A stretch of DNA of 64,000 nucleotides from Granulicella sp. L56. Its GTDB lineage: Bacteria; Acidobacteriota; Terriglobia; Terriglobales; Acidobacteriaceae. Below, in pieces: positions 57,600-64,000 of this stretch. A model generated the notes under the pieces. That model ran no database searches, was not told where the DNA came from, and saw nothing but the letters and a program-made list of their open reading frames with translations. The stretch spans positions 1-64,000 of the forward strand of contig NZ_LMUS01000003.1 in NCBI RefSeq assembly GCF_009765835.1, in the 5' to 3' direction. Positions within the stretch are counted from its first letter, which is position 1. Each line of letters starts with the position of its first letter. The position numbers were made by a program, and so were the translations under genes.

Positions 57600-57794
57600 T
57601 TACTCGACGACGCGGACAAGATGCGGAACCTTTGCCACCATGCCACGAATGGATGGCGTGTCTTCGCGCTCGACGACCTGATTGAGACGGGTAAAGCCGA
57701 GGCCCTTGATGACGAGCTTGTGCTTGACCGGAGTGCAGATCTTGGAACGGAAGTACTGCAGCTTGATTTTGGCGATTGCGTTATTGTCAGCCAT
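57600..57794 (-). CDS. rpmD: 50S ribosomal protein L30
   Basis: Small large-subunit protein, 64 residues: IKLQYFRSKICTPVKHKLVIKGLGFTRLNQVVEREDTPSIRGMVAKVPHLV. The pattern FRSxIxxPxxxKxVxxGLGxxRLN is the L30 signature. Usual place between rpsE and rplO. Confidence 0.94.
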   Translation of the reverse strand: MADNNAIAKIKLQYFRSKICTPVKHKLVIKGLGFTRLNQVVEREDTPSIRGMVAKVPHLVRVVE

Positions 57795-57830
57795 TGAATT
57801 AAAGCTCCTCTGAATCTTTTGAGCGAAGAG

Positions 57831-58337
57831 CTAAAGCTCTTCGACTGCCTTACCGCGCAAAGCGGCGACTTCGGCCTTGTTGCGAAGCTGGATGAGAGCA
57901 TCGAAGGTGGCCTTGATAACGTTGTGCGGGTTGGCGGTGCCGAGCGACTTGGTGAGCACGTTCTGCACACCAGCGGCGGTCATCACAGCGCGAACCGTCT
58001 TGCCGGCGATGATGCCGGTACCTTCAGCGGCGGGCTTCAGCATGACCTGACCGGCGCCAAAGTGACCCAGCACCTGGTGCGGAATCGTGGTGTCGGTGAG
58101 ATTCACCTTGTGCAGGTTCTTCTTGGCCGCTTCGATCCCCTTGCGGATGGCCTGGGGAACTTCCTTGGCCTTGCCCGAACCGTATCCGACCACGCCTTCG
58201 CCGGGATCACCGATGACGACGAGGGCGGCGAAGGACATATTCTTACCGCCTTTGACGACCTTGGTGACGCGATTGATGGAAACGACTTCGTCCTTCAGGT
58301 TGAGCCGGTTCGCGTCGATTTTTTTCTTCATTGCCAT
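57831..58337 (-). CDS. rpsE: 30S ribosomal protein S5
   Basis: Small-subunit protein lining the mRNA entry and important for decoding accuracy, 168 residues. [62 protein letters not shown] is the S5 amino domain; [45 protein letters not shown] is the C-terminal half. Usual place. Confidence 0.96.
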   Translation of the reverse strand: MAMKKKIDANRLNLKDEVVSINRVTKVVKGGKNMSFAALVVIGDPGEGVVGYGSGKAKEVPQAIRKGIEAAKKNLHKVNLTDTTIPHQVLGHFGAGQVMLKPAAEGTGIIAGKTVRAVMTAAGVQNVLTKSLGTANPHNVIKATFDALIQLRNKAEVAALRGKAVEEL

Positions 58338-58383
58338 AATGTCTTAATCCAGCTTTCTGGCTGCCGCTTGGGGCGCCTAATCC

Positions 58384-58749
58384 TTAGAAATCGAGTCCAG
58401 CTTCGCGAGCAGCATCGGCGAGGGCCTTGACGCGGCCGTGATACAGATAACCGCCACGGTCGAACACAATCTTCTTGATGCCCTTCTCCTGCGCACGCTG
58501 AGCGATGAGCTTGCCCACTTCGGCCGCGGCAACGATATTGCCGCCGTAGTTCTTCTCTTCGCCTTTTTTCCCCAGCGAGGAAGCCGAGGCAAGCGTGACG
58601 CCGTTGAGATCGTCGACCAGCTGCGTGTAGATGTGGTTGAGCGAGCGGTAAACGTTGAGACGTGGGCGCTCGGCAGTGCCGGACATCTTCTCGCGGATAC
58701 GCGTGTGGACGCGCTGGCGGATAACGTTACGTTGACGGGGATTGATCAT
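58384..58749 (-). CDS. rplR: 50S ribosomal protein L18
   Basis: 5S rRNA-binding protein, 121 residues. [46 protein letters not shown] and [40 protein letters not shown], the family's standard ending, are visible. Usual place between rplF and rpsE. Confidence 0.96.
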   Translation of the reverse strand: MINPRQRNVIRQRVHTRIREKMSGTAERPRLNVYRSLNHIYTQLVDDLNGVTLASASSLGKKGEEKNYGGNIVAAAEVGKLIAQRAQEKGIKKIVFDRGGYLYHGRVKALADAAREAGLDF

Positions 58750-58862
58750 AATTCGCTTTCCTTCCTAGTGGCGTCGCCAGAGTGCTGACGACGTTCGGTC
58801 TTAGTACGTTGTGCGGAACAGAGACAAGGATAACAACCCTCAGTCTCTGCCCCGCGAAGACT

Positions 58863-59402
58863 TTACTTCGCTCCGGTCTTACCGACCTTCTTCTTCAGCT
58901 TCTCGCCGGTATAGCGAACGCCCTTGTTCTTATAAGGATCGGGCTTGCGAAGAGAGCGCATATCGGCAGCAACCTGGCCGACCTTCTGGCGATCAATGCC
59001 GGAGATCGTAACGTGGGTCTGCTTGGGGTCGATGGTGACTTCGATGCCGGAAGGCAGAGGAAATTCAATCGGGTGCGAGTAGCCAAGGGTAAAGACAACC
59101 ATGTTCTTGCCCTTGAGCTCTACACGGTAACCAATGCCGACGACATCAAGTTCCTTGGTCCAGCCGGTGGTGACGCCAGTGACGGCGTTGAAGACCAGTG
59201 CGCGGGCGAGACCGTGAAAGGCCGCCTGCTTGTCAGTCTGGCGCTCCGCAACGAGGTTGCCGTCCTTCTGGACGAGCGTGATTCCGCCGGGAAGCATGGC
59301 AGTAACTTTGCCCTTGGGGCCTTCAACGAGAACGGTGTTGCCGTCGACGGTGTACTTGACTCCGGCGGGCATGGGGATCGGCTTCTTGCCAATGCGTGAC
59401 AT
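58863..59402 (-). CDS. rplF: 50S ribosomal protein L6
   Basis: Large-subunit protein near the factor-binding site, 179 residues. [90 protein letters not shown] and [33 protein letters not shown] are all L6 signatures. ATG at 59402 follows the family start; in-frame codons to 59453 are upstream noise. Confidence 0.96.
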   Translation of the reverse strand: MSRIGKKPIPMPAGVKYTVDGNTVLVEGPKGKVTAMLPGGITLVQKDGNLVAERQTDKQAAFHGLARALVFNAVTGVTTGWTKELDVVGIGYRVELKGKNMVVFTLGYSHPIEFPLPSGIEVTIDPKQTHVTISGIDRQKVGQVAADMRSLRKPDPYKNKGVRYTGEKLKKKVGKTGAK

Positions 59403-59509
59403 GTTCAATTCCTTCTTATGGCTTGCGAGTCGCAGACTTGAAGCCTGTTCCACTGCAGCCTGTGAGCCTAAGGCTCAAATGCAAAAACAAAACATCTGGT
59501 TTATTTTCT

Positions 59510-59908
59510 TTACCAGACTTCGCAGAGGATCTCGCCGCCAACACCTTCGCGACGAGCCTGACGACCGGTCATGACACCCTTGGGGGTGGTCATGATGGAG
59601 ATGCCGAGGCCACCCTGCACGCGACGGATCTCATCACGGCCAAGGTACACACGGCAACCGGGACGCGAGACGCGCTGCAGGTCGCGGATGACGGCTTCGT
59701 TGTTCGGGCCGTACTTGAGATAAACGCGGATGACCTTCTGGCCGTCCTCTTCCGTCGGCTTGTAGTTCGCGATGTAGCCCTCTTCCTTGAGGATGCGGGC
59801 AATCTCAGCCTTGAGCTTCGAGGCAGGAACATCAAGCTTCTGGTGGCGCGCACGGATGGAGTTGCGGATGCGGGTCAGGAAGTCTGCTACTGGATCGGTG
59901 AGGTTCAT
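59510..59908 (-). CDS. rpsH: 30S ribosomal protein S8
   Basis: 16S-binding assembly protein and translational repressor of spc operons in some bacteria, 132 residues. [46 protein letters not shown] at the start, and [51 protein letters not shown] at the end, match the family. Usual place. Confidence 0.96.
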   Translation of the reverse strand: MNLTDPVADFLTRIRNSIRARHQKLDVPASKLKAEIARILKEEGYIANYKPTEEDGQKVIRVYLKYGPNNEAVIRDLQRVSRPGCRVYLGRDEIRRVQGGLGISIMTTPKGVMTGRQARREGVGGEILCEVW

Positions 59909-60074
59909 TCATTCTCCTTCATCCCCCGTTCGCTCACGAGTGTCTCTCACAAGAACCAGCGGGGATGTTTGCTGCGGTAAATCTTCCAGACTTCTGCATC
60001 CTAAGCCGTAGCTCGAATGAGGTCTCTGGAAGGAGCGTGCGGCACAAGGCCGAACGCGAGTCGATAAATTTATT

Positions 60075-60260
60075 CTACCAGCTTGACTTGACGACGCCTG
60101 GAATCTCTCCCTTGAGCGCAAGCCCGCGGAAGCAGAGACGGCAGACACCGAACTTGCGAAGGAACGCGCGCGGACGGCCGCAGAGCTGGCAGCGGTTGTG
60201 CTGACGGGACTTGAACTTCGGTTTCTTTGCGTCTTTGACGCGCTTTGCAGTAGTTGCCAT
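60075..60260 (-). CDS. rpsN: 30S ribosomal protein S14, zinc-binding type
   Basis: Head protein of the small subunit, 61 residues: a short type Z form. The zinc set is [23 protein letters not shown] (C-x2-C...C-x2-C), and the end [11 protein letters not shown] is standard. No long-type copy is in the window. There are unusually long gaps on both sides (about 90 and 165 nt) for this cluster. Confidence 0.95.
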   Translation of the reverse strand: MATTAKRVKDAKKPKFKSRQHNRCQLCGRPRAFLRKFGVCRLCFRGLALKGEIPGVVKSSW

Positions 60261-60349
60261 GTTTTACTCTCTATAATTCTTACAAGAATAGTTGGTATTT
60301 CTATTGCTACAAACTTGTTTAAGGCTCAATAGGCCCGGCTGCGTCCTGA

Positions 60350-60898
60350 CTACGCTCCGACGCGGAAGGGCATTCCGAAACCCTTGAGCAGGGCGCGGGC
60401 ACCGTTGTCGTCCGCTGCCGTAGTGACGATAGTTACGTTCATACCTTTGAGCTTGTCGACCTTCGCATAGTCGATTTCGGCGAAGATGAGCTGATCGCGC
60501 AAGCCAAGGGTGTAATTTCCGCGGCCATCAAAGCTCTTCGTGGAGACGCCGCGAAAGTCGCGGACGCGAGGAAGAGCGATCGAAACCAGGCGGTCGAGGA
60601 ACTCGTACATGTTGTCGCCGCGCAGAGTCACCATGGCGCCGATGGGCATGCCTTCACGCAGCTTGAAAGCGGCGATGGACTTCTTGGCCCTGGTCGTCAC
60701 AGGCTTCTGGCCAGCGATAGAGGCGAGATCGGCAATCAGTGGATCCATGATCTTGACGTTCTGGGTGGCTTCGCCGAGACCCATGTTGATGACAATCTTC
60801 TCCAGCTTCGGAATGGCCATGGGATTGGTGATGTTCAATTCTTTGGCGATCGCCTGCTTGATCTCTGTCTCGTACTTCTCTCTGAATCGTGATGCCAT
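60350..60898 (-). CDS. rplE: 50S ribosomal protein L5
   Basis: 5S rRNA-binding protein in the central protuberance, 182 residues. [79 protein letters not shown], and the ending [11 protein letters not shown] are all typical. Usual place between rplX and rpsN. Confidence 0.96.
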   Translation of the reverse strand: MASRFREKYETEIKQAIAKELNITNPMAIPKLEKIVINMGLGEATQNVKIMDPLIADLASIAGQKPVTTRAKKSIAAFKLREGMPIGAMVTLRGDNMYEFLDRLVSIALPRVRDFRGVSTKSFDGRGNYTLGLRDQLIFAEIDYAKVDKLKGMNVTIVTTAADDNGARALLKGFGMPFRVGA

Positions 60899-60994
60899 GA
60901 TTGCTTTTCGCTTTCTCCACGGTGGCCGGGGTGGGATGTCTTCCGTCTACCGATGCGTGGGGTGAACCGTTGAAACAGGGTTAATGGATAAAAT

Positions 60995-61324
60995 CTACTT
61001 CTTCTTCTCGGGGATGTTGTTGCCGCTTGCCTTCGAGAAGCGAACTTTCTTGTCGCCTTCAAGCCGCGTTCCGACGCGGGTCTTGTTGCCTTCGCCGTCG
61101 ACCAGCATCACGTTCGAGATGTGGATCGGCGACTCCTGCTCGGCGATGCCGCCCTGGATGTTGCGCTGGGGGTTGGGCTTGAGGTGCTTCTTGATCATCA
61201 TGACACGCTCGACGAGAACGCGGTTCCTGTCGGCGATGACGCGGATGACTTTGCCGCGCTTGCCCTTGTCTTTACCGGCGATCACTTCGACGGTGTCGTT
61301 ACGCTTGATCTTGATGCCTGCCAT
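60995..61324 (-). CDS. rplX: 50S ribosomal protein L24
   Basis: Assembly-initiating large-subunit protein, 109 residues. It has the KOW motif IKRNDTVEVIAGKDKGKRGKVIRV near the start, then MMIKKHLKPNPQRNIQGGIAEQESPIHISNVMLVDGEGNKTRVG. The ATG at 61324 matches the family start; codons up to 61522 belong to noise overlapping rplN. Usual place. Confidence 0.95.
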   Translation of the reverse strand: MAGIKIKRNDTVEVIAGKDKGKRGKVIRVIADRNRVLVERVMMIKKHLKPNPQRNIQGGIAEQESPIHISNVMLVDGEGNKTRVGTRLEGDKKVRFSKASGNNIPEKKK

Positions 61325-61415
61325 AAAACTTAGCTCCTGGCATTCAGCCTTGGCTGTTTGCTTGTAAACAAATTCTTCTACATGCTGCTGCCCGGCCAGA
61401 AGCCGGGCACTGAAA

Positions 61416-61787
61416 CTAGATGACCTCAGGTGCGAGCGAGACGATCTTGAGAAACTTCTTCTCGCGAAGTTCGCGGGCCACGGGGCCAAAGACGCGGGTG
61501 CCGACCGGCTCGTTGGCGTCATTGATGACCACAGCGGCGTTCTGGTCGAAGCGAATATACGTTCCGTCCCGGCGACGATACTCTTTGCGGGTGCGAACGA
61601 TGACCGCCTTTACTACTTTACCCTTTTTTACAGTGCCATCGGGGGAAGCTTCTTTGACGGCTGCGGTGACAATGTCGCCGAGGCCGGCCTTCTTGCCGAG
61701 ACCGCCACCGAGGGGCAGGATCACCTGCAACTTGCGTGCGCCGGAGTTGTCGGCCACGTCAAGCATTGTTCTCATTTGTACTGACAT
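61416..61787 (-). CDS. rplN: 50S ribosomal protein L14
   Basis: Subunit-interface protein, 123 residues. [77 protein letters not shown] and [28 protein letters not shown] cover the family. The amino end is MSVQMRT rather than the common MIQ. Usual place. Confidence 0.96.
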   Translation of the reverse strand: MSVQMRTMLDVADNSGARKLQVILPLGGGLGKKAGLGDIVTAAVKEASPDGTVKKGKVVKAVIVRTRKEYRRRDGTYIRFDQNAAVVINDANEPVGTRVFGPVARELREKKFLKIVSLAPEVI

Positions 61788-61867
61788 CGTTCTTCTCCTG
61801 GTGAAACGGCCTGGGCTATGCCCTTTTTATGGCTGATCTTTTTCCGTGGAGCCAAAGCTCCATGGGA

Positions 61868-62233
61868 CTACTTCGCTTCGGCAGCGACTGGGGTCGTCTT
61901 CTCTTCAGCAAGCTGCGAGAGCGAGGAGCGGCGGACGATCTCTTCGAGCGACCAGCGCTTCAGCTTCGACAAGGGACGCGCTTCGCGAATGCGGACCACA
62001 TCGCCGACGCGGGCGGAGTTCTGCTCGTCGTGCGCGTAGAACTTCTTGTTCGACTTCATGACGCGCTTGTACTTCGGGTGCGCCTTGCGCATCTCGATCT
62101 CGACAACAATGGTCTTCTGCATCTTGGTCGAGACGACGAGGCCGACCTTCTCGTTGCGGCGTGAGGGCTGGGCTTCGGCGGAAGTCTGTACTGAAGAAGC
62201 AGGGGCTGCGGTGGTGTTGGTTGTGTCTGCCAT
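61868..62233 (-). CDS. rpsQ: 30S ribosomal protein S17 with N- and C-terminal extensions
   Basis: 16S rRNA-binding protein, 121 residues instead of about 85. The core is [67 protein letters not shown] Thr/Ala/Ser-rich amino extension (about 25 residues, [15 protein letters not shown]) and a C-terminal [13 protein letters not shown] tail are added. Usual place after rpmC, 3 nt from it. Confidence 0.95.
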   Translation of the reverse strand: MADTTNTTAAPASSVQTSAEAQPSRRNEKVGLVVSTKMQKTIVVEIEMRKAHPKYKRVMKSNKKFYAHDEQNSARVGDVVRIREARPLSKLKRWSLEEIVRRSSLSQLAEEKTTPVAAEAK

Positions 62234-62236
62234 GAA

Positions 62237-62512
62237 TTAGTCCTTCTTCGCTTTCTTGCGGGCGGTGCGTGTGCTCTTGGCCGGTGCGGCATTGACGCGA
62301 ACCGGAGCGGCTGCCTTTTCCGCAGCGAGGGTGCGCTGACGTTCGACGGTCTTGATGCGGGCGACGTCGAGCTTAAGCGTCTTCAGCTTCTTCAGGCCTT
62401 CGGTGTTGCCGAGGGTCTTCTGAAAGCGGATGCGGAAGAGCTGCTCGCCGGCCTGCGCCGCTTGCGTCTTGAGTTCGTCATCACTGAGATTACTGATCTT
62501 TTCGAAATCCAT
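62237..62512 (-). CDS. rpmC: 50S ribosomal protein L29 with basic tail
   Basis: Protein near the peptide exit tunnel, 91 residues instead of about 65. Core: EKISNLSDDELKTQAAQAGEQLFRIRFQKTLGNTEGLKKLKTLKLDVARIKTVERQR. An Ala/Lys/Arg-rich tail follows (APVRVNAAPAKSTRTARKKAKKD). Usual place between rplP and rpsQ. Confidence 0.95.
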   Translation of the reverse strand: MDFEKISNLSDDELKTQAAQAGEQLFRIRFQKTLGNTEGLKKLKTLKLDVARIKTVERQRTLAAEKAAAPVRVNAAPAKSTRTARKKAKKD

Positions 62513-62548
62513 TGTCTTTTTCCTTGACTACTAAAAACGCCTACTGAA

Positions 62549-62983
62549 TTACTTGGCCGCAACCGTCGCCTTGACGTCGTGGCGCTGGACGAAGCTGGTC
62601 TTGAGCGGGAGCTTATGAGCCGCGAGGCGCATGGCCTCTTTGGCGAGCTCCGGGCTGACGCCTTCCATCTCGAACAGGATCCGGCCAGGGCGAACTACGC
62701 AGACCCAGTGGTCCGGTGCTCCCTTACCTTTACCCATACGGGTTTCGGCAGGCTTCTTGGTGATCGGCTTGTCCGGGAAGATACGGAGCCAGACCTTGCC
62801 GCCACGCTTGATGAAACGCGTCATCGCGATACGGCTGGCTTCGATCTGGCGGTCGGTAATATAACCGCACTCCATCACCTTCAGGCCGAAATCGCCGAAC
62901 GAGAGATCGGAGCCGCGCCACGCCTTGCCGCACATGCGACCGCGCTGCTGCTTGCGATACTTGACCTTCTTTGGCATCAACAT
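62549..62983 (-). CDS. rplP: 50S ribosomal protein L16
   Basis: A-site-region protein of the large subunit, 144 residues. [110 protein letters not shown] covers nearly all conserved positions, read as overlapping parts. Usual place after rpsC. Confidence 0.96.
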   Translation of the reverse strand: MLMPKKVKYRKQQRGRMCGKAWRGSDLSFGDFGLKVMECGYITDRQIEASRIAMTRFIKRGGKVWLRIFPDKPITKKPAETRMGKGKGAPDHWVCVVRPGRILFEMEGVSPELAKEAMRLAAHKLPLKTSFVQRHDVKATVAAK

Positions 62984-63070
62984 ATAAAAACCCTCTTACC
63001 CTCGGGGGCTCAGGCCCCGTCGCGTTTTACTCTGCGGCAGGCAGCGGTTGAACCGTGCCTGCCTGAATCC

Positions 63071-63745
<675 letters not shown>

Positions 63746-63823
63746 AGCTTCCCTTTACTCCGTGCCCTCTACCGGTTGAGCCGGCGGGCGGTGAACCAAA
63801 ACTCTAAGTTTACAAGAAACTGC

Positions 63824-64000
63824 TTACTTTGCGGCCTTCTTGGCTACAGGCTTCTTGTCGGCGGCCTTCTTGGCTACAGGCTTCTTGTCGGCGGCCTTCT
63901 TGGCTGCTGGCTTCTTCGCCGCAGTTTTGGTGGCTGCCTTCTTCGTGGTCTTCTTCGTCGCCGACGCTTCGGAAGAATCGGCTGCGGATACCGCAGTGGC
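63824..64000 (-). CDS. rplV: 50S ribosomal protein L22, C-terminal tail only (5' part beyond window)
   Basis: The visible 58 residues are an Ala/Lys-rich tail (SEASATKKTTKKAATKTAAKK and two copies of the unit PVAKKAADKK) ending in AAK and a stop. The identification rests on position: rplV always precedes rpsC in this cluster, and long AK-rich tails on L22 occur in acidobacteria (inference). The conserved L22 core lies outside the window, so the product cannot be proved from this sequence. Confidence 0.65.
   Translation of the reverse strand, partial: ATAVSAADSSEASATKKTTKKAATKTAAKKPAAKKAADKKPVAKKAADKKPVAKKAAK
63831..63907 (-). repeat. 30-bp tandem repeat in the rplV tail
   Basis: Unit GCGGCCTTCTTGGCTACAGG plus CTTCTTGTCG, repeated at 63831-63860 and 63861-63890, with a partial third copy to 63907. 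It encodes a ten-residue Lys/Ala/Pro unit twice. The two full copies are identical at the DNA level, so the duplication is recent or kept by gene conversion. Confidence 0.85.

Overview
The window looks like a chromosomal segment of a Terriglobia-type Acidobacteriota (Edaphobacter/Granulicella/Terriglobus relatives). The pointers are a TIGR03435-family protein, Ig-like-repeat exported proteins ending in an RRRR tail followed by a 'GCG' segment, a CxnC-H small-protein family typical of this group, and several dispersed palindromic repeat families. The species assignment is inference from gene content and was not tested by a search.

Layout. 1-5.5 kb: pgsA (cut by the left edge), a large Ig-like surface protein, gdhA, trpE and a small unknown gene. 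5.4-10.6 kb: a DUF374 acyltransferase, queA, a small unknown gene and polA. 10.6-15.1 kb is the most unusual stretch. It holds two adjacent small genes sharing a GTNVQ(I/V)GD motif (C-terminal in the first, N-terminal in the second), which resembles a RHIM-type amyloid signalling pair, then an alditol-oxidase-like flavoenzyme and an eCIS-type DUF4157 protein with a second HELGH metallopeptidase motif. 15-22 kb: a type-B carboxylesterase, a TPR membrane protein, a receiver-only response regulator, a DUF2905 gene broken by a repeat insertion, xseA and glmM. 22-27 kb: a DGPF/YCII protein with an ECF42-type sigma factor, a marR-led operon, and many repeats. 27-33 kb: an unknown gene-acyP-apt operon, a TonB-C protein, an alcohol dehydrogenase, efp, a FecR-like exported protein and trpG.

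33-49.8 kb carries translation and RNA-metabolism genes: rimP-nusA-infB behind a leader hairpin, and separately DUF503-rbfA-nrnA followed by a GT39 glycosyltransferase. Between them lie guaB, a damaged relBE/parE-type module, a vanZ gene with an internal TGA, and a double-GNAT protein. A GAF-PAS-GGDEF cyclase and an ArsR regulator follow. 49.9-64 kb is a single uninterrupted minus-strand ribosomal cluster in S10/spc/alpha order: rplV(partial)-rpsC-rplP-rpmC-rpsQ-rplN-rplX-rplE-rpsN-rpsH-rplF-rplR-rpsE-rpmD-rplO-secY-adk-map-infA-rpmJ-rpsM-rpsK-rpsD-rpoA-rplQ, ending in a clear intrinsic terminator.

At least three repeat families are dispersed here. One is a 10-bp-stem palindrome headed by CGGGTGCCCC that sits in frame inside polA and xseA. 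The second is a roughly 120-bp element with an ATTCCCGAAGGGAAT core that split the DUF2905 gene, leaving an apparent 6-bp target duplication. The third begins TCATCTCGACCGAAG. No CRISPR array, rRNA, tRNA, transposase or prophage was recognised.
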